A stretch of 64,000 bases of DNA from Nitrospira sp. KM1 (lineage in GTDB: Bacteria > Nitrospirota > Nitrospiria > Nitrospirales > Nitrospiraceae), in assembly GCF_011405515.1 (NCBI RefSeq), contig NZ_AP022671.1, positions 310,001-374,000 of the forward strand. Reading direction: 5' to 3'. A program made the position numbers and the translations under genes. The notes under the pieces are model-generated. The model was given only the letters and a program-made list of their open reading frames with translations. It was not told where the DNA came from and searched no databases. The stretch's first letter is position 1. Each line of letters opens with the position of its first letter. Below, in pieces: positions 34,580 to 43,202 of this stretch.

Positions 34580-36252
34580 AGATTCACATCCCGGCCTTTC
34601 TCGCGTTCCTCTTCAGCCGTTCCAGAACGATGATGACGGCGATGATCGGCGTGGGTCTGATTTCGGGCCTTTGCAGTGCCGGTGTCCTCGCATTGATCAA
34701 TCGGTCCCTTCAGGGAGGCCGCGACCCGGAGGGGTGGTTGGTGCTGGGGTTCGTAGCCATTGTGGCCGGCAAACTGACGTCCCAGGTGGCTTCCCACATC
34801 ATGTTGACCCGTTTCGCACAGGACACGACGCTCGAACTGTCGTTGACATTGTGCGACAAACTCCTCAAAGCTCCGTATCAACAGACGGAATCGCTGGGAC
34901 CTGCCCGCATCTTCGTAATGTTGAGCGATGATGTCAGCATGCTGGCCTGGTCTATCCAGTGCCTGCCGCAGCTCGCTATGAACAGCGCGATTGTGGCAGG
35001 TTGTGGAATCTACCTCGCCTGGCTGTCCTGGCAGACGTTTCTTCTGGTCGTTGCGGCGACGATATCGGGAGCCGCCGGATACCACTGGCTTCATACGAGG
35101 GCCTTCAGCGCAATTTTTGCGTCCCGGGAGGCGCGCACGCAGCTGTTCAAACATTTTCGTTCTCTGACCGATGGATTAAAAGAACTCCTGATGCATCAGG
35201 GCCGCCGGGGAGAGTTTGTTCATCACGAAATCCGCGAGGCAGCGGAACGATACCGCCGTACCAGCATGCAGGGGGCACAACAATACGCCCTGGCAGAGGC
35301 CTGGTCCCATCTGGCGTTTTACGCCATGATCGGAACGATTCTCTTCATGTTTCCACATTTCCTGGCCCTGTCTCCCGAGTCCCTTATCGGATATGTGGTC
35401 GTGCTGTTGTATATGATGGCACCGATTTGGGGCATCATCGGATCGCTGCCAACTATTGAAAAAGGGCAGGCGGCTTTCGATAATATCAAACGGCTCGGTC
35501 TCATGATGGACCAGCAGTCGACGGAGTCGGACGTTCTTCCCTTACAACAGACACCCAAACGAACATCCGTGGCATTCCGTGACGTGGTCTTTACCTACCC
35601 TCAGGATGAGAAAAGAACTCAGGCATTCTCGCTGGGTCCGATTAATCTGGAATTGCATGCCGGGGAAGTGGTATTCGTCATCGGAGGCAACGGTAGCGGT
35701 AAATCCACCTTCGTCAAGGTGTTGGCCGGCCTGTATGTTCCCACGCGCGGAACCATTTCATTGGCCGGCACACCTGTCGGAACGGCCAATCGGACATGGT
35801 ACCGCGAGCACTTCTCGATCGTCTTTTCAGATTATTATCTTTTTGAAAAGCTGCTGGGTCTCGAAGAGGCGGCGATCAGCACGGCGGCCCGGTCCTATCT
35901 GACACGATTGGAGATCGATCATGTCGTCTCGGTTCAGGATCGTGCGTTTTCGACGGTCAATGTGTCACAAGGTCAGCGCAAGCGTCTGGCATTGGCCACC
36001 GCCTATCTTGAAAACCGACCCGTGTACGTTTTTGACGAATGGGCAGCCGACCAGGATCCACAATATAAAGAAGTGTTCTACAAACAGGTGCTCCCCGATC
36101 TTCGTACTCGCGGTAAGATCGTCGTGGTTATCACCCACGACGACCGATACTTCCATCTCGGGGACCGGGTAATCAAATTGGAAGATGGAACCGTCACGGA
36201 ACAGCACCGGCCTCCGGCTTCTCTGCTGCATGCAGGAGGCGACGGCCGATGA
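34576..36252 (+). CDS. Cyclic-peptide-export type ABC transporter (membrane plus ATPase)
   Basis: The protein has 558 residues and its start overlaps the synthetase stop as ATGA. The N-terminal half has about six membrane helices (MMTAMIGVGLISGLCSAGVL, WLVLGFVAIVAGKLTSQVAS and further). The C-terminal half is an ABC ATPase: Walker A GGNGSGKST, a Q-loop region FSIVFSDYYLFEKL, signature VSQGQRKRLALA, Walker B PVYVFDEWAAD, and the switch His in VVITHDD. This architecture matches the SyrD/PvdE family, which moves peptide products or precursors to the periplasm. It very likely exports the lipodipeptide. It is translationally coupled on both sides. Confidence 0.92.
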   Translation: MKIHIPAFLAFLFSRSRTMMTAMIGVGLISGLCSAGVLALINRSLQGGRDPEGWLVLGFVAIVAGKLTSQVASHIMLTRFAQDTTLELSLTLCDKLLKAPYQQTESLGPARIFVMLSDDVSMLAWSIQCLPQLAMNSAIVAGCGIYLAWLSWQTFLLVVAATISGAAGYHWLHTRAFSAIFASREARTQLFKHFRSLTDGLKELLMHQGRRGEFVHHEIREAAERYRRTSMQGAQQYALAEAWSHLAFYAMIGTILFMFPHFLALSPESLIGYVVVLLYMMAPIWGIIGSLPTIEKGQAAFDNIKRLGLMMDQQSTESDVLPLQQTPKRTSVAFRDVVFTYPQDEKRTQAFSLGPINLELHAGEVVFVIGGNGSGKSTFVKVLAGLYVPTRGTISLAGTPVGTANRTWYREHFSIVFSDYYLFEKLLGLEEAAISTAARSYLTRLEIDHVVSVQDRAFSTVNVSQGQRKRLALATAYLENRPVYVFDEWAADQDPQYKEVFYKQVLPDLRTRGKIVVVITHDDRYFHLGDRVIKLEDGTVTEQHRPPASLLHAGGDGR

Positions 36253-37043
36253 CCGGTCCATCCGCGACGGCACGTAAACGCATTGACTTCCCGTTCGTGT
36301 CTTGTGATCGGGCTATTGGGAACTCCGCTCCGATCATCCCAATTGAGAACGATCAGATTCATCTCTGGGGATATAGGCTGGATGGAACCGCAACCAGCAT
36401 CGAACGATGTCACGGTTGGCTTGATCCGTCCGAGCAAGCACGAGCCGCCAGGTTCATTCGTCTCCTTGATCGAACCAGATTTATTCAAGCGCACGGCCTG
36501 TTAAGGACCGTGCTCGCGTCTTACGTGGCTTGTCGACCGGAAACGATCCGTTTCGGATACGGTCGGCACGGAAAACCGTTTCTCCTCGAGCGAGAAACAG
36601 CCGATTCGTCTATCAAGTTCAATATGGCGCATTCCAACGGCCGCATGCTTGTCGGTGTGACAAAGGAACATGAGATCGGCATCGATCTCGAACAGGCCCG
36701 CGACGGCGTTGAAATATTGAAACTGGCCGAGCGCTTCTATGCAAAGTCCGAGCATGCGGCGCTCGCACGGATGCCGGCATCGGATCAGCCCATTCGGTTC
36801 TTTAAATATTGGGTCGCCAAAGAAGCGGTACTGAAAGGGCAAGGGGTCGGACTTCAGTCATTGCAGGAGTGCGAGCTGATCCCTTCATCCGATGACTGCC
36901 ATGCGCTCGTGCGCACGACCTCCGGATCCACCCTTCAGCCAGACTGGACAGTTCGATGGTTACCGTGCGGAAACGAGTGGGCAGGGGCTCTTGCACGGCA
37001 AGGGTCGCATTGGAAACTGACGATCATTGATATAAACAGCTAG
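36249..37043 (+). CDS. 4'-phosphopantetheinyl transferase, Sfp type
   Basis: The protein has 264 residues and its ATG overlaps the exporter stop (ATGA). It transfers the phosphopantetheine arm of CoA to the three carrier domains of the synthetase. Motifs: RFIQAHGLLRTVL, GRHGKPFL, FNMAHSNGRMLVGVT, the magnesium site GIDLE, and FFKYWVAKEAVLKGQGVGLQ, the W-x-x-KEA motif with following basic residues. The N-terminal 35 residues are variable; a later start is possible. Its presence makes the cluster self-sufficient for activation. Confidence 0.93.
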   Translation: MTGPSATARKRIDFPFVSCDRAIGNSAPIIPIENDQIHLWGYRLDGTATSIERCHGWLDPSEQARAARFIRLLDRTRFIQAHGLLRTVLASYVACRPETIRFGYGRHGKPFLLERETADSSIKFNMAHSNGRMLVGVTKEHEIGIDLEQARDGVEILKLAERFYAKSEHAALARMPASDQPIRFFKYWVAKEAVLKGQGVGLQSLQECELIPSSDDCHALVRTTSGSTLQPDWTVRWLPCGNEWAGALARQGSHWKLTIIDINS

Positions 37044-37061
37044 TCCCGACCCAAGCAATCA

Positions 37062-37538
37062 TCAGCGCTCTCTCGATCGCAGTTCCTGGAAGAACTGCTG
37101 AAGAAGCGACTGGCACTCACCCTCAAGCACGCCACCCACGACTCTGACCCTGTGGTTCAATCGCAAATCGTTCGCAAAATTGAGCACGGAGCCGCACGCG
37201 CCTGCCTTGGGATCCGGCGCACCGAATACCAGCCTGGGAATTCTCGCCAGAATGACCGCTCCCAAACACATCGGACAGGGTTCTACGGTCACGTACATCG
37301 TCGTACCGGTCAATCTCCAGGTGTTCAACTCTCTTGCAGCCGTACGAATCGCAATGACTTCGGCATGCGCTGTCGGATCCTGCCGGGTTTCACGAAAATT
37401 ATGCGACCGAGCGACAACAGTGCCCTCCCTGATAATGACCGCTGCGATCGGCACTTCTCCGAGTGCGGTTGCCAGCGCGGCTTCCTTGAGCGCCTCGCGC
37501 ATGAAGCCCGTATCATGTGAGGAAGGCTCTTCGATCAT
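37062..37538 (-). CDS. tadA: tRNA-specific adenosine deaminase TadA
   Basis: The protein has 158 residues from ATG 37538, preceded by GGAG; an upstream in-frame start would add 17 atypical residues. It converts A34 to inosine in tRNA-Arg(ACG). Zinc site: HAEV (His ligand and catalytic Glu) and PCPMCLGAVILARI (two Cys ligands). FMREALKEAALATALGEVPI and VFGAPDPKAGACGSVLNF are typical of the family. It converges on the PPTase gene with an 18-bp gap, marking the end of the lipopeptide cluster. Confidence 0.93.
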   Translation of the reverse strand: MIEEPSSHDTGFMREALKEAALATALGEVPIAAVIIREGTVVARSHNFRETRQDPTAHAEVIAIRTAARELNTWRLTGTTMYVTVEPCPMCLGAVILARIPRLVFGAPDPKAGACGSVLNFANDLRLNHRVRVVGGVLEGECQSLLQQFFQELRSRER

Positions 37539-37640
37539 ATCGTTGCTCCAGTCTGCGCTCGTGAAACGTCCCGCACGGCAGACGGACATTTTGGGGTGTG
37601 ACGGTTGCAGAGAAAACCACTCAGATCAAGACTATGGGTT

Positions 37641-38660
37641 CTAGTGCTGACTGACAAGATAGAGTGCACCGCTTGGTTGCGGTCGTCCTCCGGGAGGTTC
37701 AAGGCTGATGGCAAACCTCTTCGCGCGTTCGAAGTCCGGCATTTTTTTCATGAGAAGATGCGCCGTGTCTCCCGAATTGATGTGAAAGATCCCGACGCTC
37801 TTGGGCGATTGGTCTATCGCCCATACCTGATAAACCATCCCGTTTTCACACTCCGGAAGATTCACGGCATACAGCCACATCTTCTGCGAAGGCTTGTCGA
37901 ATAGAACAATGCCCGAAGCGGTTTTGGCCTTGTCAGATCCGGCCATGGAAACAACCCGGACATCCGGCTGACGCAGCAATGCGGCAAACTCGTCTCGCGG
38001 CAGGCTTCCTCGGCCGCCGGCAGAGGGGCCTCTCGCCAGAAGAGTATGCGCCTGCTCGAGATCCGCCTCCCGCTGCACCGCTTGTTGTTTCAATTCCGCA
38101 ATGTCGTTGGATTGTTTCTCAGCCTCAACCTGCAGAACCGTCAGCGCCTGCTCCTTCTCTGAAACCTCGCGCTGCAGTCGAGCGACCTTTGCACTCTGCT
38201 CCTGGAGAGACGCCTCGAGCTGGTAGAGTTTCGCCTCGTCGTCGGCAACTTTGGTGGTATAGATCCATCCTGCATAGCCTGCCACGAATAGAACCGCGGC
38301 GGACGCAAGCCCGATCGCCCAAGGCAGGGAAAGCGATCGGGCTGGAGCCACAGGAGGAAATAAATGATTCATCCATTCGCCGGGCTCGAGACTGGATTTG
38401 GTCTGCGGTTTTTGCGTCTCTTCCGGCACGGCGGCAGCGGGATTTCTGGCCGCCATGATCCTCGCCTTGAGCGCTCGGGGAGGCTGCGTCGGGGTCAAAC
38501 CGAACGGCAGCAACCCGGCCAACGATTGATATTCCTTCAACGCCCCGTGACACGTAGGACAGCCGGAAAGCAAGTGTGCTTCCAAAGCCTGCCGCTCCGA
38601 CCGATCCAGAGCACCGGTGGCATAGAGTGGGACGGATTCTTCCAGTTCTTCGTGAGTCAT
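37641..38660 (-). CDS. Anti-sigma factor, RskA-like
   Basis: The protein has 339 residues from ATG 38660, which overlaps the sigma-factor stop as ATGA. Residues 1-75 form a zinc-finger-like anti-sigma region (MTHEELEESVPLYATGALDR, HLLSGCPTCHGAL with H-x3-C-x2-C spacing). A single membrane helix (WAIGLASAAVLFVAGYAGWI) follows at about residues 120-140, then a periplasmic coiled coil (VARLQREVSEKEQALTVLQV). The C-terminal RskA domain contains VVSMAGSDKAKTASGIVLFD and MWLYAVNLPECENGMVYQVW. It should hold the cognate ECF sigma factor at the membrane until an envelope signal releases it. Confidence 0.88.
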   Translation of the reverse strand: MTHEELEESVPLYATGALDRSERQALEAHLLSGCPTCHGALKEYQSLAGLLPFGLTPTQPPRALKARIMAARNPAAAVPEETQKPQTKSSLEPGEWMNHLFPPVAPARSLSLPWAIGLASAAVLFVAGYAGWIYTTKVADDEAKLYQLEASLQEQSAKVARLQREVSEKEQALTVLQVEAEKQSNDIAELKQQAVQREADLEQAHTLLARGPSAGGRGSLPRDEFAALLRQPDVRVVSMAGSDKAKTASGIVLFDKPSQKMWLYAVNLPECENGMVYQVWAIDQSPKSVGIFHINSGDTAHLLMKKMPDFERAKRFAISLEPPGGRPQPSGALYLVSQH

Positions 38661-39265
38661 AAGAGATCGCCCTGATCCCAACAATGTCGCAGCGCGTCGC
38701 GCAGCTTGGACATCCCCAATTTGATCCTCGTCTTCACTGTTCCAAGCGGTTGATTCAGCCGCGCCGCAATCTCATGGTGCGAGAGCCCTTCATAATAGGC
38801 CAGTTCGATTGCCTGTTGCTGAGCGGCAGGCAGTCCCGTCATGGCGTTCCCAACCGCCAGTCGTACGTCCTGATCAGCCTGAGTCTCAAAAGGGCTGGGG
38901 CCCATATCGCGAGCGCGTGATGTCATCGCATCGTCCAGCGTCGCGGTCTGCTCCGGACGGGCCGCTCGTGAGCGGAGGCGGTCGATCGCCCTGCTGCGGG
39001 TGAGCGTGATGAGCCACGCCACCGGCGTCCCGCGGCCCACATCATAACGCGACACTTTACGCCATACCTCCAGATAAACATCTTGGAGGAGTTCCTCGGC
39101 TTCGTCTCGGTTTCTAAGTATCCGATACGCCAGGGTGTAGAGCAGTGTGCTGGAGTGATCATACAGTTGACTGAACGCCTGCTGATCTCCCTTCCCAACG
39201 CGCACAAGCAATGCCGGATCGATCTGCGTTGTGGCGCGCCGGGTAGGGATGTCCATAGGCTGCAT
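38657..39265 (-). CDS. ECF RNA polymerase sigma factor (SigK-like)
   Basis: The protein has 202 residues. Region 2 is FSQLYDHSSTLLYTLAYRIL, RDEAEELLQDVYLEVWRKVS and TPVAWLITLTRSRAIDRLRS; region 4 is LPAAQQQAIELAYYEGLSHH with EIAARLNQPLGTVKTRIKLG as the helix-turn-helix. It is coupled to the RskA-like anti-sigma gene, as in SigK/RskA systems responding to envelope or redox signals. The regulon cannot be read from this window. It lies about 1.6 kb from the end of the lipopeptide cluster on the opposite strand, so a link is not implied. Confidence 0.92.
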   Translation of the reverse strand: MQPMDIPTRRATTQIDPALLVRVGKGDQQAFSQLYDHSSTLLYTLAYRILRNRDEAEELLQDVYLEVWRKVSRYDVGRGTPVAWLITLTRSRAIDRLRSRAARPEQTATLDDAMTSRARDMGPSPFETQADQDVRLAVGNAMTGLPAAQQQAIELAYYEGLSHHEIAARLNQPLGTVKTRIKLGMSKLRDALRHCWDQGDLL

Positions 39266-39397
39266 CAGGAAAGCAGGAAACGAATCGCCGCACGTTTCGC
39301 CACAACTATAACATCTACGGACGGATACGACAAAAGGATCTTCGATTAAGTGGTGAAGAATATTGATGAAACGTGCAGGCAGACAATCGCTGTGAGG

Positions 39398-40477
39398 TCA
39401 AAAGTACCTGGCAAGGTAGTCCGCCGCGTCTTGAGCCCCGGAGCAGGTTGGAGGAGAAGCTGGAGATGACGTCTCCATGGAAACGGACAAGGCCATCTCC
39501 CAGCGACCGGCAAGAAAGTCCTCAAGCAACAGTTCATTCGAGCGTCCATATCGTCGCATGAAATCCACGAGGGGCTGCTCATCTGCAAAATTATGCCGGC
39601 GTACATAGACAATTGGAATATCCAAAGCCACCGCTTCCACCACGGTTCCATAGCCTGGCTTGGTCATCACGACATCCACCGAGGCAAGGAGTGTCTTAAA
39701 GGAAAATGGCATCGATGACAGCTGACGAATGCCGGAATACGCATGAGGAAGAACTCCATCGACGATAAAGCGGTATCCCTTCATGTTGTGCATGGCATTC
39801 CATGGAAGGGTAGTCAGCGGAATTCCGCCGAACCCCACTAGAACCAGCCGCTCCTCCGCCGCAAGACCCAAATATTCGCGGACTTCCTCGCGTTGTGAGC
39901 GAGACGGTTCTGCGATCGGACGAATGTCCGCTACCGTCTTGTACGGACTCAGGGGCAAACCGGGCGCGATTCGAAGCGCAGAATCAGCGCGGCCGTAATG
40001 ATTCTCGATTGTGGCAACCAGCGCCTGCTCCGATGCTGCATGAGGCATTATATACGGCTTCAGAATTTCGGCCCACGTGAAATTGGCAACGCCGATCGTA
40101 GGAATTCCGGTTTCTCGACCGGCCGCGCAAGCCAGATAGGGAGTGTCCGCGATGATCACACTCGGACGAGCGGCTTTGAGGTCTCTCACCTCGCATGTGA
40201 GACGCTCGTCCCATTGGGTATGAAAATGACGGTGCGCCTCCCATGTTGCCGGCACATCAATCTTCAACGGGCCTTGTTGCACACATCCGATATCCTGTTG
40301 AACGGAGTGCAATGTCCAGGGAATAGTCAGCCGATCATGGAAAAAAGAGGTCGGAACGCCCGTTCGGAGGATGACGTGCAATCCGGGAACGCTCCGGCCC
40401 AATGCATTCAACACAGGAACGACCTGTGCGGCATGTCCAAAGCCGTGTGCAGAGATGGCGGCCCAAATGAGCGGCAA
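39398..40477 (-). CDS. GT-B-fold glycosyltransferase-like protein
   Basis: The protein has 359 residues. The N-terminus WAAISAHGFGHAAQVVPVLN contains the G-x-G-H loop of GT-B enzymes related to MurG and to the N-terminal half of L-arabinokinase-like proteins. The C-terminal donor-site segment is DVVMTKPGYGTVVEAVALDI followed by PIVYVRR. No signal peptide or membrane helix is present. Nucleotide-sugar use is inferred from the fold; donor and acceptor are unknown. The gene is followed by small hypotheticals and reads alone on the minus strand. Confidence 0.72.
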   Translation of the reverse strand: MPLIWAAISAHGFGHAAQVVPVLNALGRSVPGLHVILRTGVPTSFFHDRLTIPWTLHSVQQDIGCVQQGPLKIDVPATWEAHRHFHTQWDERLTCEVRDLKAARPSVIIADTPYLACAAGRETGIPTIGVANFTWAEILKPYIMPHAASEQALVATIENHYGRADSALRIAPGLPLSPYKTVADIRPIAEPSRSQREEVREYLGLAAEERLVLVGFGGIPLTTLPWNAMHNMKGYRFIVDGVLPHAYSGIRQLSSMPFSFKTLLASVDVVMTKPGYGTVVEAVALDIPIVYVRRHNFADEQPLVDFMRRYGRSNELLLEDFLAGRWEMALSVSMETSSPASPPTCSGAQDAADYLARYF

Positions 40478-40496
40478 GGGTGGGTTCTCTTGTCTA

Positions 40497-40697
40497 TCAA
40501 CTGCTGGAAGCGTCCGATTCCATAGGTGCGATGTTGTACATCAGCTCGAGGTCGAATTCTTCGACCAGTTCGTTGAAGGCCCCTGCCCCCATATCAGACC
40601 GTACTTCATTCATCACCAGGTCGATTGCGGGAGCAGCGTGTTGCCCGTACTGACTCACCGCATGCTCAATCCGTTTCCTCGCATCGTCCAGATTCAT
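40497..40697 (-). CDS. Small conserved-looking hypothetical protein
   Basis: This is a soluble 66-residue protein: MNLDDARKRIEHAVSQYGQH, an Ala-rich helix (AAPAIDLVMNEVRSD) and an acidic C-terminal helix (FNELVEEFDLELMYNIAPME). No known domain. It lies 18 bp after the TPR gene on the same strand, so the two are probably co-transcribed, with the glycosyltransferase-like gene 19 bp further on. It could be a small partner of either. Confidence 0.6.
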   Translation of the reverse strand: MNLDDARKRIEHAVSQYGQHAAPAIDLVMNEVRSDMGAGAFNELVEEFDLELMYNIAPMESDASSS

Positions 40698-40715
40698 GAT
40701 GTCCTCCGCGCCAAT

Positions 40716-41033
40716 TCATCCGAGTGTCCTGATCAAATGCTGCATCTCGGGAACGAGATCTTTTCCCCCGTTGGAGCGCCCGGAGAGCGCCGCGTCGATT
40801 CCGGCCTGAATAACAGGCTTGGCTTCCGCTTGTCTCCCAAGTCCGATGAGCGCCCGGCCGAGAGCAAGATGCGAGGCGACGTGGGTCGGATCCAATTGAG
40901 TAGCGACCGTGAGATGTTCGACGGCCTCCTCGACATTGCCCCCTTCCTGCAATATCTTATTGCCCAAGCCGTATCGTCCGAGAAATCCCTTTGGATTTTT
41001 CTCGACCATCTGACGAAATGCAGCAATATCCAT
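40716..41033 (-). CDS. Small TPR protein
   Basis: The protein has 105 residues. Tetratricopeptide repeats are seen at FLGRYGLGNKILQEGGNVEE with AVEHLTVATQLDPTH, and at ASHLALGRALIGLGRQAEAK with PVIQAGIDAAL. TPRs mediate protein-protein contacts. There is no signal peptide, so it is cytoplasmic. It heads a short minus-strand group with the 66-residue protein and the glycosyltransferase-like gene. Confidence 0.78.
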   Translation of the reverse strand: MDIAAFRQMVEKNPKGFLGRYGLGNKILQEGGNVEEAVEHLTVATQLDPTHVASHLALGRALIGLGRQAEAKPVIQAGIDAALSGRSNGGKDLVPEMQHLIRTLG

Positions 41034-41116
41034 CCTGTCACCTTTCTCAAAAAAGATGACTATAGCATTGTGAAACGGCCATCGGCCAGACGGGATGCGG
41101 AGAATGTTCGGCGGAC

Positions 41117-41863
41117 TTATGGTTTGGTGACGGTTGAGACGGGCACTTTGGATGAAGTTCCTGGTGCAGTCCGGCGGGCCTTGACTGTCACGCTCCGTAT
41201 GGCCGGATCCGGCAGAGGACTGCTGCTGGCGACATAGAAGCCTGTGTCACGGACCATTTGACTCATCAGTTGACCGAGACAAGCCTCGGTGACCTGACCC
41301 TTGAGTTCATCGATCATGATAGGCGATGCGGCGAACAAACTGTAGTGCGCGGTACCGGCGGAATTGGCTTCATACCGCTTCACCTGTCCGTCCCAACGCT
41401 CGAGTTCGAGCGTGACGTGAGCGGCAAAATCATATTCGAGACCGATGGCCGGCGAAAGAAGAAACATCGACGCTCCGATCAGAAATCCTTTCCATGCCGA
41501 TTCCCCCGAGTGCGGGTCGATGCTTTCGTCGAATGAAATACGGGCATTGATGATCTTCTCTCCTGATGAAGGGAGGTTTCCCCCGAGCGGGACAAGGGTC
41601 GAGAAAAGGCGTGTTTCCTGAATGGTATTCAGGACGCGTCGTTCTACCTCGGCGGGAGGGTTCTGAGGCGCCCCGTTTTGAGCCACCCGTAACCCTTCAA
41701 TGACGAGAGGCACGCGTTCAGCAGTCGGAATCGCGAGTGACGGCGACTCAGACTGCGGCGACATCGGAGGATTCACGTCGATCCATCGCAGACAACCGGA
41801 CAGTGCGGCTCCAACCATGATTGCCATGACGGCATGGCGGACTGAACGATGTGGCATGCTCAT
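41117..41863 (-). CDS. Outer-membrane lipoprotein of unknown function
   Basis: The protein has 248 residues. The signal sequence HAVMAIMVGAALSGC ends in a lipobox LSGC with Cys near residue 24. The mature part has an inhibitor-like or LpoB-like strand pattern (VLNTIQETRLFSTLVPLGGN, KIINARISFDES) and a hydrophobic stretch (WKGFLIGASMFLLSPAIGLE) that may be a short membrane or buried segment. The basic C-terminal tail is poorly ordered. The gene starts a few bases after the pagL stop on the same strand, suggesting a shared envelope role. Confidence 0.65.
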   Translation of the reverse strand: MSMPHRSVRHAVMAIMVGAALSGCLRWIDVNPPMSPQSESPSLAIPTAERVPLVIEGLRVAQNGAPQNPPAEVERRVLNTIQETRLFSTLVPLGGNLPSSGEKIINARISFDESIDPHSGESAWKGFLIGASMFLLSPAIGLEYDFAAHVTLELERWDGQVKRYEANSAGTAHYSLFAASPIMIDELKGQVTEACLGQLMSQMVRDTGFYVASSSPLPDPAIRSVTVKARRTAPGTSSKVPVSTVTKP

Positions 41864-41870
41864 AATTTCC

Positions 41871-42476
41871 TCAAAAGAAAAATGAGAATCCTCCGAATGG
41901 AAGGCTCGCGTTCAAGCCAAGATTCGGGTATTTGGTTCCCGCATTGGAGATATGGTGGAAGCGGTACCCCACGTTGATCGCCGCCTGTTTCGTAATGAAA
42001 TAGGAAAATCCGAACCCGGCGGTCAGAACGAAATTGAACTGCGTGGATTCCTCTGGGATCTTACCTCCGAGGTCCGTCCAGAATGGCCCTCCGGCGAATT
42101 CCATGTATGGACGGAAGCGATCGAGTGCCACGAACATATATTTGATTTTTGGCGTAAAGCCGATGCCGTGAGTCAGGATCGGCTCCTGGAACTGGATGTA
42201 CACCATTTCCGCCCCAATGGAGACTTGTCCGCGATACCAGCTATTACCGACGGGATCGGTGATGGTGATCATCCAGGAAGGCATAACGGCCGGTCCCTGC
42301 TGCTTGGTCGTATGATCTTCGGTCAGTCGGTGTGGAAGGAGGTACCCGGCGCTCAATCCCACCTCCTGGGTGCCGATGGTAATGTGCGGTCTGTCCTCGT
42401 CAGAGGCGTGAGCGACGGTCTCTGCCATGAGCAATCCCGCAATCAAGACGAACAGCGCTCGAAAGATCAAAGGCAT
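41871..42476 (-). CDS. pagL: Lipid A 3-O-deacylase (PagL-type acyloxyacyl hydrolase)
   Basis: The protein has 201 residues: a signal peptide (ALFVLIAGLLMAETVAHA) and an eight-stranded outer-membrane barrel with alternating hydrophobic strands (MVYIQFQEPI, FVLTAGFGFSYFI) and a terminal aromatic residue. The catalytic His-Ser pair lies in YRFHHISNAGTKYPNLGLN, the PagL H-x-S-N-x-G signature. It would remove the 3-O acyl chain of lipid A and so alter outer-membrane properties. It is coupled to the downstream lipoprotein gene. Confidence 0.82.
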   Translation of the reverse strand: MPLIFRALFVLIAGLLMAETVAHASDEDRPHITIGTQEVGLSAGYLLPHRLTEDHTTKQQGPAVMPSWMITITDPVGNSWYRGQVSIGAEMVYIQFQEPILTHGIGFTPKIKYMFVALDRFRPYMEFAGGPFWTDLGGKIPEESTQFNFVLTAGFGFSYFITKQAAINVGYRFHHISNAGTKYPNLGLNASLPFGGFSFFF

Positions 42477-42636
42477 TCCGACATCCGTGTCAGTGTCCCG
42501 GCAGCGCGTTCTCGGTACTATCGACGCAGCAGGAGAGTGTTATCGCCAACGTACCAGACAGGCCCGCACAGTCCAGAAAATCTCAATCTTTGGTTTGTCC
42601 GGAATGCAAGAAATGCTGGACGTGGTACGATGATCT

Positions 42637-43199
42637 TAACTCTGCTAGGAGGCTGCGGAAAAACCCTGTGGGTACGCCGGAATTGCACTGGCCGAGACGT
42701 CTGGAATAACAGGCGTACGCCATGCAGGATACTCAAAAAGGCCAGATTTCTCACCCACCCAACCCCGGCGCGCCAAGACGCGCCATTCCACGAACAAGGC
42801 CGCAGCGAGGTCCGCGGCGCGAAGAATAATGAGCGCCACGTTTACGGACGGGCGCGAGTCGGTGAGCGCCCAGTGTCTTGAGGCGAAGCGTAGCCTTTCT
42901 CACCCACCCGCCCACCGACTGTGGGAACAGTCGTTTTCCCGGTCTCACCCGCCTGCCCACCGACTGAGGGAACAGTCGTTTTCCCGGTCTCACCCGCCTA
43001 CCCACTGACTGGGGGAACAGTCGTTTTCCCGGGCCGTACGTTGAGCCTCTGAGGTTCACGCCGTGCCGAATAAGGCACGGCACGCCTGTGAACGCCGCCG
43101 AGATGGTGAGGCGGCAGTGTCCCGTGAGAACGCCGCTTGGTGAAGACGCGTCTCGGCGCGTCCGGGCGGGTGGGTGATATGAGCGACTTTTTCAGCATC
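42637..43199. repeat. Dispersed MITE-like repeat, copy 2 (expanded)
   Basis: This non-coding element between pagL and a TPR gene has imperfect terminal inverted repeats: CTGCTAGGAGGCTGCGGAAA at the left, and CCTAGCAGGATGCTGAAAAA in reverse complement at the right. The right third (43033-43165) is nearly identical to 10848-10979 in inverse orientation, including the GCCGTGCC/GGCACGGC hairpin. The left part has another G/C-rich block (42755-42870) with CACCCACCC and GGCGCGCC. The centre holds three 45-bp tandem units. No transposase is encoded; frames across it are periodic and artefactual. Confidence 0.72.
42901..43033. repeat. Three 45-bp tandem repeats inside the dispersed element
   Basis: Units start at 42901, 42946 and 42991. 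Each contains CACCCGCCTGCCCACCGACT-like sequence, then a GACTG-xGGGAA-CAGTC hairpin and TCGTTTTCCCGG. The third unit ends at the border with the shared core. Copy 1 of the element contains only one degenerate unit (10991-11028), so the array expanded in this copy. The 45-bp period keeps frame, which makes a spurious 15-residue periodic peptide on the minus strand. Confidence 0.85.
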
Positions 43200-43202
43200 C
43201 TG

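Noticed and set aside
39083-39349. Plus-strand ORF opposite the ECF sigma gene
   Set aside because: It is antisense to conserved sigma region 2 coding sequence.
42751-43083. Minus-strand ORF with a 15-residue periodic peptide (PGKRLFPQSVGRRVR)
   Set aside because: The periodicity comes from 45-bp tandem DNA units in a non-coding repeat; no ribosome binding site or family was found.
42477-43202. CRISPR array in the repeat-rich stretch
   Set aside because: Units are directly adjacent with no variable spacers, and no cas genes are present.
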